Assembly: GCA_002841765.1 (NCBI GenBank)
Contig: PHAV01000005.1
Span: 62,001 to 126,000 of the forward strand
Length of the DNA: 64,000 bases
Source: Deltaproteobacteria bacterium HGW-Deltaproteobacteria-4
GTDB lineage: Bacteria; Desulfobacterota; Desulfuromonadia; Desulfuromonadales; UBA2197
Direction: 5' to 3'
Shown: in pieces, positions 26,172 to 36,169 of the stretch
Layout of the letters: the number at the start of each line of letters is the position of its first letter
Numbering within the stretch: the stretch's first letter is position 1
Notes under the pieces: model-generated
Told to the model about the DNA's origin: nothing
What the model saw: only the letters and a program-made list of their open reading frames with translations
The model's database searches: none
Made by a program: the position numbers and the translations under genes

Positions 26172-27197
26172 ATGCAAATCGGCATGATCGGAATTGGCCG
26201 CATGGGGGGCGATATGGTGCGGCGCCTGCTCAAAGGTGGACATGAATGTGTGGTGTATGGTCGTAACGCGGTGGCGGTGAATGCCCTCGTCGGGGCAGGG
26301 GCGCAGGGGTGTGAAGATCTCTCCTCTTTCATCTCCCGACTGACTCTCCCCCGGGTGGTCTGGCTGATGATCCCGGCGGCGGCGGTTGACGGGGTGATTG
26401 TTGACCTTCTCCCGCTCCTGAATGCCGGCGACATCCTCATCGATGGCGGCAATTCTCACTACCACGATGATATCCGTCGCAGTGGCGAGTTAAGCGCTCA
26501 GGGGATTCACTATCTCGATGTCGGGACGAGCGGCGGGGTGTGGGGGCGGGAGCGCGGTTACTGCCTGATGATCGGCGGCGAAGCGGCGACGGTCCAGCAT
26601 CTCGATCCGATCTTTGCCGCCCTGGCACCGGGGTGTGGAGCCGCTCCTGCGACGCCCGGACGGAGCACCGCGGATTCGACGGCGGAACAAGGTTATCTGC
26701 ACTGCGGCCCGAGTGGTGCCGGCCACTTTGTCAAGATGGTCCATAACGGCATCGAGTATGGATTGATGGCCGCGTACGCCGAAGGGTTCAACCTCCTGCA
26801 CCACGCCAATGTCGGCAGCGCCGGGCGGGAAATCGATGCCGAAACAACGCCGCTGCGCCACCCCGAACACTTCCGCTACGACCTCAATCTGGCCGACATC
26901 TCGGAACTATGGCGGCGCGGGAGTGTCATTTCCTCCTGGCTCCTCGATCTCAGCGCCCAATCCTTCGCAGCCAATCCGACGCTCAATGACTTTGCCGGGC
27001 GGGTCTCCGATTCCGGCGAAGGGCGCTGGACGATTAACGCCGCCATCGACGCCGGGGTGCCGGCGCCGGTCCTCAGCGCCGCTCTTTACCAGCGCTTCAG
27101 TTCTCGCGGTGAGGGAGAATTTGGCAATAAACTCCTCTCGGCCCTGCGCTACCAGTTCGGTGGCCATCAAGAAAAATCCCGCAAGAAAGGGAAGTAG
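26172..27197 (+). CDS. gnd: 6-phosphogluconate dehydrogenase (decarboxylating), short form
   Basis: The 341 residues carry the Rossmann motif IGMIGIGRMGGDMVRRL, then IDGGNSHYHDD, DVGTSGGVWGRERGYCLMIGG and the catalytic Lys region GPSGAGHFVKMVHNGIEYG. The length is that of the short GndA/YqeC-type enzymes rather than the 470-residue form; such enzymes often prefer NAD+, which I cannot confirm here. It oxidatively decarboxylates 6-phosphogluconate to ribulose 5-phosphate. A GGAGG precedes the ATG. zwf begins one base after its stop and pgl overlaps zwf, so the whole oxidative pentose phosphate branch is a single operon. Confidence 0.93.
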   Translation: MQIGMIGIGRMGGDMVRRLLKGGHECVVYGRNAVAVNALVGAGAQGCEDLSSFISRLTLPRVVWLMIPAAAVDGVIVDLLPLLNAGDILIDGGNSHYHDDIRRSGELSAQGIHYLDVGTSGGVWGRERGYCLMIGGEAATVQHLDPIFAALAPGCGAAPATPGRSTADSTAEQGYLHCGPSGAGHFVKMVHNGIEYGLMAAYAEGFNLLHHANVGSAGREIDAETTPLRHPEHFRYDLNLADISELWRRGSVISSWLLDLSAQSFAANPTLNDFAGRVSDSGEGRWTINAAIDAGVPAPVLSAALYQRFSSRGEGEFGNKLLSALRYQFGGHQEKSRKKGK

Positions 27198-27198
27198 A

Positions 27199-28713
27199 AT
27201 GCCGAAACGTTCCGTTCTTGCACCGACGATTATTATTATCTTCGGTGCCGGTGGCGATCTTGCCTGGCGCAAGCTCGTCCCGGCCCTTTACAACCTGCTC
27301 CTGGATGGGCATCTCCCTGAACAATTTGCGATTATCGGCGTGGCCCGCAAGACTGTTGAAAGTGCGGGGTTTCGTGCCAAGATCCGCATCGGGGTTGATC
27401 AGTTCTCCCGGCGGGGGGTGATCGATGAATCCCTCTGGAAGCGTTTTGCCGAAACGATCTCCTATGTCTCCGAAGATCTTACCGACCAAAGTTCCGGGAT
27501 AGCTCTCAACGCGCGATTGGCAGAGATCGAGGGAGGGTGGGGAGTCAGGGCCAATCGGATCTATTACCTTGCCATCCCTCCCAACACCATGGAACCGGCG
27601 GCAGCCATGCTGCAACGTTTAGGTGTCTGCCGGGATTGCAGCCGCGACCGGCTGGTCGTGGAAAAACCGTTCGGACGCGATCTCCCCTCGGCGCAAACGC
27701 TCAACCGCTTTCTCGGCAACATGTTTGTCGAATCCCAGATCTACCGGATCGACCATTATCTCGGCAAGGAGACCGTCCAGAATATTCTCGCCTTCCGCTT
27801 TGCCAACTCCCTTTATGAGCCGATCTGGAACCGGCGCTATATCGACCATGTCCAGATTACCGTAGCTGAAACGGTCGGAGTCGAAGCGCGGGGAGACTAT
27901 TACGATCATGCCGGGGCCCTGCGCGACATGGTGCAGAATCACCTCCTGCAAATCCTTTGTCTGGTAGCAATGGAGCCGCCCATTTCCTTTGACGCCGACG
28001 AAATCCGTAACAAGAAGGTCGATGTCCTGCGCGCCCTCCGGCCGATAAAAAACGAAGAAATCCATCGCGTCGCCGTGCGTGGACAGTACCGCAAAGGGAC
28101 GATTCACGGCAGCCCGGTGCCGGGCTATCGGGAAGAGGAGAGTGTCTCGGCCGAATCCGCCACCGAGACCTATGCCGCTTTCACCTTTCATATCGACAAC
28201 TGGCGCTGGCAGGGGGTGCCCTTTTATCTCCGCACCGGCAAACGCCTTCCGGCCAAGGTGTCGGAAGTCTCCATCATCTTCCGGTCACCGCCGCACCAGT
28301 TCTTTCCCTCCGCCGCCGTCGAAAGCTGGCAGCCAAATCGCATCGTCATCCGTATTCAACCGGAAGAGGGGATCGACACCCGCATCCAGGTCAAACAGCC
28401 GGGGACCCGCCTGCTGCTCGGAGCCGCTGACATGCAGTTTCGCTACCGTGAAGCCTTCAAGACTCCGGCGCCCGAAGCTTACGAGACCCTGCTGCTCGAT
28501 GTGATTCGCGGTGATGCCACGCTCTTCATGCGGGCCGATCAGGTGGAGTGTGCCTGGCAGGTGGTGACATCGATTCTCGATGCCTGGGAAGCCGTCCCTC
28601 CCGCCGATTTTCCCGACTACCCGGCCGGCAGTTGGGGGCCGGAAGCGGCGGATCTGATGCTGGCTCGCGAAGGGCATAGCTGGCTGCACCCGGCCGGTCT
28701 GGAGGAGCCGTGA
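27199..28713 (+). CDS. zwf: Glucose-6-phosphate 1-dehydrogenase
   Basis: The start is the ATG at 27199 (MPKRSVLAPT), just after the gnd stop; the frame open further upstream is a shadow of gnd. The 504-residue protein has the dinucleotide motif IIFGAGGDLAWRKL, a variant of the usual GASGDL(A/T)KRK, the catalytic RIDHYLGKETVQN at about residue 177, and EKPFGRD. It oxidises glucose 6-phosphate to 6-phosphogluconolactone while reducing NADP+. Its stop overlaps the pgl start (GTGA). A functional enzyme would feed the NADPH pool used by SfrAB, encoded later in this window. Confidence 0.95.
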   Translation: MPKRSVLAPTIIIIFGAGGDLAWRKLVPALYNLLLDGHLPEQFAIIGVARKTVESAGFRAKIRIGVDQFSRRGVIDESLWKRFAETISYVSEDLTDQSSGIALNARLAEIEGGWGVRANRIYYLAIPPNTMEPAAAMLQRLGVCRDCSRDRLVVEKPFGRDLPSAQTLNRFLGNMFVESQIYRIDHYLGKETVQNILAFRFANSLYEPIWNRRYIDHVQITVAETVGVEARGDYYDHAGALRDMVQNHLLQILCLVAMEPPISFDADEIRNKKVDVLRALRPIKNEEIHRVAVRGQYRKGTIHGSPVPGYREEESVSAESATETYAAFTFHIDNWRWQGVPFYLRTGKRLPAKVSEVSIIFRSPPHQFFPSAAVESWQPNRIVIRIQPEEGIDTRIQVKQPGTRLLLGAADMQFRYREAFKTPAPEAYETLLLDVIRGDATLFMRADQVECAWQVVTSILDAWEAVPPADFPDYPAGSWGPEAADLMLAREGHSWLHPAGLEEP

Positions 28714-29438
28714 TCAAGGTCTTTGCCGACCAAGAGGCACTGGCCCGGGCGGCGGCGGAGTTCTTCGCCGCGCAGGCGCGGCAGGCGGTGGCGGCGCGCG
28801 GGCGCTTTCTGGTGCTGTTGGCCGGTGGCGAAACGCCGCGCCGCACTTATCAACTCCTGGCACAGGACCCCCTACGTCGCCAGATTCCCTGGAGGGAGGT
28901 CCATTTTTTCTGGGGAGATGAACGTTGTGTCCCTTCCGATGACCCCCGCAGTAATGCCGCAATGGCGCAGCGATCACTCCTTGACCGCCTGCCATTACGG
29001 CCGGAGCAGATCCATTCGATCCGCTACGACCGGTCGCCGCAAGCGTCTGCCGACCGCTATCAGGCCGAGCTGACTGATTTCTTTGCCGGAGCAGCACCTT
29101 GCTTCGACCTGGCGCTCCTCGGTATCGGCAATGACGGCCACACCGCGTCCCTGCTACCTGGCTCGGCAGCTCTGGAAGAACAGGTGCGCTGGACCGCCGT
29201 CACCCGCCGGCGTGAAGAGGATTTCAGCCGGATCACCCTGACAGCGCCGATCATCAACCAGGCGACAGTGGTGCTCTTTCTGGTGGCGGGAGCTGACAAA
29301 GCAGCGATGCTGGCGAAGATCCTGAATGCACCGACCGAAACGATACAGTACCCGGCGCAACGGATCCGTCCCCGGTCCGGCGAACTGCGCTGGTGGGCGG
29401 ATCGCGCGGCGGCGGGTCTGTTGGATGAATCGGTTTGA
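28710..29438 (+). CDS. pgl: 6-phosphogluconolactonase
   Basis: The GTG start overlaps the zwf stop by four bases, which argues for coupled translation. The 242-residue protein has the SugarP isomerase-like fold motifs of DevB-type lactonases: LLAGGETPRRTYQLL, HFFWGDERCVPSDDPRSN and LGIGNDGHTASLLPG. It hydrolyses 6-phosphogluconolactone, the step between the two dehydrogenases encoded directly upstream. Confidence 0.94.
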   Translation: MIKVFADQEALARAAAEFFAAQARQAVAARGRFLVLLAGGETPRRTYQLLAQDPLRRQIPWREVHFFWGDERCVPSDDPRSNAAMAQRSLLDRLPLRPEQIHSIRYDRSPQASADRYQAELTDFFAGAAPCFDLALLGIGNDGHTASLLPGSAALEEQVRWTAVTRRREEDFSRITLTAPIINQATVVLFLVAGADKAAMLAKILNAPTETIQYPAQRIRPRSGELRWWADRAAAGLLDESV

Positions 29439-29512
29439 GACGGCTTAATTTCGCAACCCTTAAGGGCGCTAATTCCTGTGTAAGCAAGAAAAACGGAGAG
29501 AAGAATAAAAAC

Positions 29513-30472
29513 ATGATCCCTTTATTCAAAGATCGTTTACAAGCGGTTAATCCGGAATTTGAAACCTTTGCCAGTTTGCAGACCCTCCAGGCCAATCTCG
29601 GCAACCTGTGCAACCTGAACTGTCATCACTGCCATGTGAACGCTTCCCATCGTGGTACGGAAGTCATGGGGCTCGAAGTCATCGAGCAGATTATCTTATT
29701 CCTTACCCGACATCCCCATCTCACGCTCGATATCACCGGCGGCTGCCCTGAGATGAATCCGAACTTCCGCACTCTCATCGAGAGGACAGATGGCCTGACG
29801 CCGCACCGGCTTCTGCGCAGCAATCTCGCGATTATGGCCGAATCGGGGCGGGAGTGGTTGCCGGAGTATTGTCGGCAGCATGAACTGACGATCATCGCTT
29901 CCCTCCCCTGTTATCTCGAAGAGAATGTCGACGGGCAGCGCGGTCAGGGGGTCTATCGGAAGAGTGTTCAGGTCTTAAAGCAACTGAACGCCCTCGGCTA
30001 TGGTCGTGAAGTGGAGCTGAATCTCGTCTACAATCCCGGGGGAGAATTTATTCCTGGCCGGCAGCATGATCTGGAAGCGGCCTACAAGGAAGAGCTGTTG
30101 GCCCGACACGGCATCACCTTCAACCACCTTTTCACGATCACCAACGCTCCGATCGGCCGTTTTCGTGAACATCTCGAAGCCAGCGGTACCTATACGGAAT
30201 ACCTGCAACTGCTCGCAAGTCGTTTTAATCCTGAAACGGCCGAAAGTATCATGTGCCGCAGCCTGATCAGTGTCGATTGGCAAGGAAAACTCTATAATTG
30301 TGATTTCAATCAGGCTCTCGGCATGGCCATCACCGCAGCGGACGGCGCGGAAATCTATCTTTGGGAACTGGATGACAGCAGCATCAACGGTAAGAAGATT
30401 TCTCTTTCCGAGCATTGTTATTGCTGCACTGCCGGCGAAGGCTCCAGTTGTACCGGTGCGTTGCTGTCTTAG
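29513..30472 (+). CDS. ArsS-like radical SAM protein (TIGR04167 type)
   Basis: The ATG at 29513 (MIPLFKDRLQAVN) is preferred because GGAGAG lies 12 bases before it; the frame is open 78 bases further upstream. The 319-residue protein has the radical SAM motif CNLNCHHC (Cx3Cx2C) at about residue 33, ITGGCPEMNP, and a C-terminal DUF3641-type domain with CDFNQALGM and a cysteine-rich HCYCCTAGEGSSC. This architecture matches the arsenosugar biosynthesis protein ArsS family. No arsenic genes lie nearby, and many homologues have no tested function. It is followed by a strong terminator. Confidence 0.82.
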   Translation: MIPLFKDRLQAVNPEFETFASLQTLQANLGNLCNLNCHHCHVNASHRGTEVMGLEVIEQIILFLTRHPHLTLDITGGCPEMNPNFRTLIERTDGLTPHRLLRSNLAIMAESGREWLPEYCRQHELTIIASLPCYLEENVDGQRGQGVYRKSVQVLKQLNALGYGREVELNLVYNPGGEFIPGRQHDLEAAYKEELLARHGITFNHLFTITNAPIGRFREHLEASGTYTEYLQLLASRFNPETAESIMCRSLISVDWQGKLYNCDFNQALGMAITAADGAEIYLWELDDSSINGKKISLSEHCYCCTAGEGSSCTGALLS

Positions 30473-30545
30473 ATTGAGTGAGAACAGCCCTTGCGAGGCA
30501 ATATCTTCTGAGAGAAAAGCAGCGATAATGCTTCGATTTTTAACA

Positions 30546-30584
30546 CAAAAAAATCCCCCGACTGAATAGCCGGGGGATTTTTTT
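30546..30584. terminator. Bidirectional rho-independent terminator
   Basis: A stem of AATCCCCCG/C pairing with CGGGGGATT is flanked by an A-run on the left and a T-run on the right. It can terminate both the ArsS-like gene (plus) and gdhA (minus), which converge here. Confidence 0.88.
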
Positions 30585-30606
30585 GTGGTGTGTGTAGCGA
30601 TGTGAA

Positions 30607-32022
<1,416 letters not shown>

Positions 32023-32028
32023 CTAAAT

Positions 32029-32056
32029 AAAATACAATATGCGTGCCCGAAGTCAA
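32029..32056 (-). promoter_or_regulatory. Candidate sigma-70 promoter for gdhA
   Basis: On the minus strand TTGACT is followed, 16 bases later, by TATTTT in an AT-rich region. The inferred transcription start would give a leader of about 70 bases before gdhA. Nothing else is evident in the 265-base gap between gdhA and priA. Confidence 0.4.
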
Positions 32057-32215
32057 ATTTAGTGCACAACTTATTTTAACTGCCTGATTATGTGGCGATT
32101 ATTTAGTCATAAAATTCTATTGTGATTATTTAACTGGCAATAAAGCGGCAGAGAGGGAAGAGGGATGGGTGGAACTGTGTAAAAAAAAGCACAGATGAGT
32201 TCAGATTTGAGTGCT

Positions 32216-34417
32216 TTAGAGCATATCCAGGGGATCGATATCGACGCTCAGGGTGAGTCCGGCGGTGACTTTGCGGCGGAGGAGATCGATCTGCCCGAGA
32301 AGCCGGCGCAGGGGGGCCCGCTCCTGGCTCTTGAGCAGGAGCTGAAAACGATGCTTGCCGCGCAGGCGGGCGAGGGGGCAGGGGGCGGGACCGAGCACTT
32401 CGAGGTTGCGGGCGCTTCCCCGCAGAGCGGCAGCGAGCTTCTCCGTACCTTCGGCAACGAGGGCGCCATCGTTGCCACTCATCACCAGATTGATTAAATG
32501 CCCGAAGGGGGGGTAGCCGAGTTCCTGGCGGAAGGTGATCTCCTGCGTGTAGAAGGTCTGGTAGTCATGCTGCAGGGCGCAGGTGACAGCATAGTGCTCC
32601 GGTGCGTAGGTTTGAATCAGCACCCGGCCGGGTTGATCGCCGCGTCCGGCCCGCCCGGCTACCTGGGAAAGAAGGGTGAAGGCGCGCTCCGCGGCCCGGA
32701 AGTCGGGAAGGTTGAGGGCAAGATCGGCGTTGATGACGCCGACCAGGGTGACGCCGGGGAAGTCATGCCCCTTGGCAATCATCTGGGTGCCGACGAGGAT
32801 ATCGGTCTGTCGTGCCAGCATGGCGTCGACGATCTGGCGATGCGCCCCTTTGCCGCCGGTGGTGTCGCGATCCATACGGTCGATGCGCGCTTCCGGAAAG
32901 GCGGCTCTGAGGTCCTCTTCGAGGCGTTCGGTGCCGGCGCCGACTGCTTCGAGATTGAGGCTGTTACAGGTTGGGCAAAGGGAAGGGATAGTTATGCTGT
33001 AGTCGCAATAGTGACAAAGGAGGCGGCGGCGGCGGGAATGGAAGGTGAGGGCAATGTCGCAGTTCGGGCAGTGGAAACCGCTGCCGCAATCGCGGCACAG
33101 GATCGCCGGCGCAAAGCCGCGGCGATTGAGGAGGAGGAGGATCTGCCCCCCTGCTGCCAGCTCAAAGCCAATCGCGGCCTGTAGCGGCGGCGCGATGATC
33201 GTTGTCCCTTTCGGTTGCTGCCGGAGATCGACGATCTCGACGGTCGGCATTGGCTGACCGATGGCGCGGCCGGTGAGAGGAAGATAGCCGTAAAGACCGC
33301 TCTGGGCGCGATGAAAGGTCGTCACCGCCGGAGTGGCGCTGCCGAGGATCACCGTCGCCTGGTCCATCTGGCCTCGTAACAGGGCGAGATCCCGGGCGTT
33401 GTAGCGAAAACCTTCCCCCTGTTTGTAGCTCGAATCGTGTTCTTCATCGACAACGATGACGCCGGGACAGGTGAGGGGCGCAAAGATCGCTGAGCGGGCG
33501 CCGATAACGATCTGCGCTTCGCCGCGCCCGATCATCCGCCAGGCATCAAAACGTTCGCCGTCGGAGAGGCCGGAATGGAGGACGGCAATAGCAGTCGATG
33601 CTCCGAAGCGGGCGCGAAAGCGGGCGGTGAGCTGCGGAGTCAGAGCGATCTCCGGGACGAGGATCAGCGCCTGCTTGCCGAGAGCGAGAGCGTCGGCGAT
33701 GGCATGGAGGTAAACCTCGGTCTTGCCGCTGCCGGTGACGCCGTGCAGCAAAAAGGGGGCAAAGGCGCCGCTGTGCAGGGCGGTGTGCAGGGCAAGGCGG
33801 GCCTGTTCCTGTTCAGCGTTCAGGGTCGGCGCGCTATCAGTCGGTGCAGGGATGTCAAGAAAGGGATCGCGCCGCCGCACCTGGCGCTCTTCCTCCAGCC
33901 AGCCATGATCAAGGAGCCGGCGCAGCACATCGCTGCCAACGGCCATCTCCTTGCGTAGCTCGGTGGCAGACAAGGGACCCTTTTGACGCAGCAGAGTGAC
34001 GACCGCCAACTGTTGGGCGCCGCGCGGCAGATCGTCGCGGAATATGGCGGTGAAGACCCGCTCGGTGCGCGGTGTCACCCGCACCGTCTGGGTGCCGAGG
34101 CCGGCGGGGAGGACGGAGCGGATCGCTTCGCCGGGGGGGTAACGATAATACTCCGCCGCCCGCAACAGAAAGGGGAGCATCGTTGCCGGAAAGAGGGCGT
34201 CGTCATCTGGGGCATCGACCAACGCTTTCAGACCGCTGCCGTCGCCGTTCGTTACCGACAAAACGCACCCCGCCGCCTGTCGCCGCCCGAGGGGGACAAT
34301 GACCCGACTCCCGGCGTGTACCCGCTTCTGCAGGTGCGGCGGCACCAGGTAGCTGAGCGGGTGGGGGAGGGGCGCTGCGACAGCAACGCTGGCAATAAGG
34401 ACGGTCGGTTCGGTCAT
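32216..34417 (-). CDS. priA: Primosomal replication protein N' (PriA helicase)
   Basis: The ATG at 34417 (MTEPTVLIASV) gives the usual PriA length of 733 residues; the frame is open 54 bases further without support. Visible parts are the N-terminal 3'-DNA-binding domain (LPHPLSYLVPP), Walker A in LLHGVTGSGKTEVY, DEEH box in VIVVDEEHDSSYKQ, and a helicase C domain (RVLIQTYAPEH nearby). The zinc-binding insertion has CRDCGSGFHCPNC and two later Cys pairs. It restarts stalled replication forks by loading DnaB through the primosome. It lies just downstream of the DAHP synthase gene, 66 bases after that gene's stop. Confidence 0.95.
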   Translation of the reverse strand: MTEPTVLIASVAVAAPLPHPLSYLVPPHLQKRVHAGSRVIVPLGRRQAAGCVLSVTNGDGSGLKALVDAPDDDALFPATMLPFLLRAAEYYRYPPGEAIRSVLPAGLGTQTVRVTPRTERVFTAIFRDDLPRGAQQLAVVTLLRQKGPLSATELRKEMAVGSDVLRRLLDHGWLEEERQVRRRDPFLDIPAPTDSAPTLNAEQEQARLALHTALHSGAFAPFLLHGVTGSGKTEVYLHAIADALALGKQALILVPEIALTPQLTARFRARFGASTAIAVLHSGLSDGERFDAWRMIGRGEAQIVIGARSAIFAPLTCPGVIVVDEEHDSSYKQGEGFRYNARDLALLRGQMDQATVILGSATPAVTTFHRAQSGLYGYLPLTGRAIGQPMPTVEIVDLRQQPKGTTIIAPPLQAAIGFELAAGGQILLLLNRRGFAPAILCRDCGSGFHCPNCDIALTFHSRRRRLLCHYCDYSITIPSLCPTCNSLNLEAVGAGTERLEEDLRAAFPEARIDRMDRDTTGGKGAHRQIVDAMLARQTDILVGTQMIAKGHDFPGVTLVGVINADLALNLPDFRAAERAFTLLSQVAGRAGRGDQPGRVLIQTYAPEHYAVTCALQHDYQTFYTQEITFRQELGYPPFGHLINLVMSGNDGALVAEGTEKLAAALRGSARNLEVLGPAPCPLARLRGKHRFQLLLKSQERAPLRRLLGQIDLLRRKVTAGLTLSVDIDPLDML

Positions 34418-34483
34418 AGTTCTTTCAAAAGAGAAGGGGCACGGCGGACCGTACCCCTGGGTATAGAGCAAGAATTGGTGGAA

Positions 34484-35494
34484 TCAATAGCCGAGATAGG
34501 TAATCAACCCTTTGATCTCAGCCATCAACACCTCAAAGGCCGGGCCGTCAAGGCTCTGGGCGCCGTCGCAGAGAGCTTTGTCCGGATCGGGATGGACTTC
34601 GATCATGACGCCGTGCGCGCCGACCACCAGGGCCGCCTTGGCCATCGGCGCCACCAGGGAGCGTTTGCCGGTGGCATGGCTGGGATCGACAATAATCGGC
34701 AGGTGGCTGATGCTGCGAATCAGCGGTACGATCGAGACATCAAGGGTGTTACGCGTCGCTTTTTCAAAGGTGCGGATGCCGCGTTCGCAGAGGATGACCT
34801 GGGAATTCCCTTCGGAAAGGAGATATTCAGCGGCAGAAAGGAACTCTTCGATCGTCGCCGACATGCCGCGCTTGAGCAGTACCGGATGGGAGCGGCGGCC
34901 GGCTTCCTTGAGGAGATCAAAGTTCTGCATGTTGCGGGCGCCGATCTGCAGGACATCGGCATAACGGCAGACATCGTCGAGCTGGTCGATGCGCATGACT
35001 TCGGTGATCACCGGCAAACCGGCAGCATCGCCGGCCTGCCGCAGCAGTTTGAGGCCATCGCGCCCCAGACCCTGAAAGGAGTGCGGCCCGGTGCGCGGTT
35101 TGAACGCGCCGCCGCGCAGCATACCGGCGCCGTGCGCTTTGACGAGATGGGCGGCTTCGAGCATCTGCGCTTCGCTCTCGATGGAGCAGGGGCCGGCAAT
35201 CACCACCGGCGGACAGCCGTCGCCGAAGCGGACGCCCTTGACATCGACGATGGTGCTCTCGGGGTGGAAGTCGCGGGACACAAGTTTATAGGGTTTGCTG
35301 ACGTGGATGACTTCGCGCACGCCCGGGAGTTCGAGAATGGCTGAATCGTCAACATAGCCCTGGTTGCCGAGGACGCCGATGGCGGTCCGCTGGCTGCCGG
35401 GGATAGAGACCGGCTGCAGCTTCATCGCCTCGACGGCGTGATGCACGGCGTCGATTTGGGCGTCTGTGGCGCTGTGGTGCATAACGATCAGCAT
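34484..35494 (-). CDS. aroF: 3-deoxy-7-phosphoheptulonate (DAHP) synthase, AroA(I-beta)/AroF type
   Basis: The ATG at 35494 (MLIVMHHSATDAQID) gives 336 residues with an N-terminal ferredoxin-like regulatory domain (about 1-70) followed by the TIM barrel, as in Thermotoga-type I-beta DAHP synthases. Motifs: VVIAGPCSIES, RGGAFKPRTGPHSFQGLG, LQIGARNMQN, LLKRGMSATIEE, CERGIRTFE and VDPSHATGKR, covering PEP, E4P and metal ligands. It catalyses the first step of aromatic amino acid biosynthesis. The N-terminal domain suggests feedback inhibition by aromatic amino acids. The open frame upstream of 35494 overlaps a separate small gene in another frame and is not part of the protein. Confidence 0.93.
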   Translation of the reverse strand: MLIVMHHSATDAQIDAVHHAVEAMKLQPVSIPGSQRTAIGVLGNQGYVDDSAILELPGVREVIHVSKPYKLVSRDFHPESTIVDVKGVRFGDGCPPVVIAGPCSIESEAQMLEAAHLVKAHGAGMLRGGAFKPRTGPHSFQGLGRDGLKLLRQAGDAAGLPVITEVMRIDQLDDVCRYADVLQIGARNMQNFDLLKEAGRRSHPVLLKRGMSATIEEFLSAAEYLLSEGNSQVILCERGIRTFEKATRNTLDVSIVPLIRSISHLPIIVDPSHATGKRSLVAPMAKAALVVGAHGVMIEVHPDPDKALCDGAQSLDGPAFEVLMAEIKGLITYLGY

Positions 35495-35592
35495 AATAGA
35501 TGGCGTCTCTCTTTCTGTTCCTTCGATCCGTGGGGGGATCGTCTTGTCTGGGTCTGGCAAGAGAAACAGATTAAACAGAGTGAGTGGAAAAT

Positions 35593-35718
35593 TCAATCCT
35601 TTTCCGCTCTCTGCCGCCGAGCCTGGCGTTGCCGCCATGCCCGACGCAGCATAAAGAAGAGTCCGGGGAGCAACAGTGCCCAGATCAGTCCGATCACAAT
35701 CGTTTCGCTCGTTGTCAT
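35593..35718 (-). CDS. 41-residue single-helix membrane protein
   Basis: A minus-strand frame starts at an ATG seven bases after CGGGAG. It encodes one hydrophobic helix (residues about 6-24, TIVIGLIWALLLPGLFFML) followed by a strongly basic tail (RRAWRQRQARRQR), suggesting an N-out/C-in single-pass protein. It lies 98 bases upstream of the DAHP synthase gene in the same direction. I do not recognise a family. The strong ribosome-binding site and classic small-membrane-protein layout support it. Confidence 0.55.
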   Translation of the reverse strand: MTTSETIVIGLIWALLLPGLFFMLRRAWRQRQARRQRAEKD

Positions 35719-35868
35719 AAAGGCTCCCGGCTGGTTTTTCTGTCACTTTCGCATGCCCTGGACTCAAGCGCCTTGAGCCAGGTCAAATCGTCCGGTGAAG
35801 GTTTGACATCACCGTGCCATTCCGCTAATCTGTGGAAAAATTTCACCCGGAAGATAAGGAGAAAAAAG

Positions 35869-36087
35869 ATGAAAGCAAAAAGCATTACCCTTCTCGCTCT
35901 GCTCATGCTTGGTACCATGACCGTTTCCGGCTGCGGCTTTTTTCATCATGGCTCACGCCGTTGCGGCACGCCCTGCGCGATGGCAGCGGGACAAACGCCC
36001 TGTCAGCAACAGGAGAATTGTATCAAGGCCGGGTGCAATAAACCCTGCTGCGTAAAGATGAAGGCAGCAGAGACTCCGGCTCAGTAG
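35869..36087 (+). CDS. Small cysteine-rich lipoprotein
   Basis: The ATG follows AAGGAG at good spacing and encodes 72 residues with a lipoprotein signal ending in lipobox VSGC (Cys at residue 23). The short mature part is rich in Cys: CGTPC, CQQQENC, GCNKPCC, a pattern suggesting a metal- or disulfide-holding periplasmic or outer-membrane lipoprotein. A rho-independent terminator follows closely, so it is a single-gene unit. Function unknown. It is divergent from the 41-residue membrane protein gene. Its MKAKS start is shared with the peptide family at 38.8 kb, but here it belongs to an ordinary signal peptide. Confidence 0.75.
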   Translation: MKAKSITLLALLMLGTMTVSGCGFFHHGSRRCGTPCAMAAGQTPCQQQENCIKAGCNKPCCVKMKAAETPAQ

Positions 36088-36111
36088 CGTTAGTTCTGCC
36101 CGAATTTTTTT

Positions 36112-36144
36112 ATGGGAGCGGTCTTTCGGCCGCTCCCATTTTTT
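36112..36144 (+). terminator. Rho-independent terminator
   Basis: A ten-base perfect stem (ATGGGAGCGG with CCGCTCCCAT) and an eight-base loop are followed by TTTTTT. It ends the lipoprotein transcript just before trmB. Confidence 0.88.
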
Positions 36145-36169
36145 CCACATCAGGAGTTTTTCCCTTTTC

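Noticed and set aside
35495-35767. N-terminal extension of the DAHP synthase frame
   Set aside because: The I-beta synthase N-terminus begins at 35494, and the region carries a separate small gene in another frame.
35869-35883. Lipoprotein starting MKAKS as another member of the MKAK peptide family
   Set aside because: The start is part of a normal lipoprotein signal with a lipobox; the rest of the leader pattern is absent.
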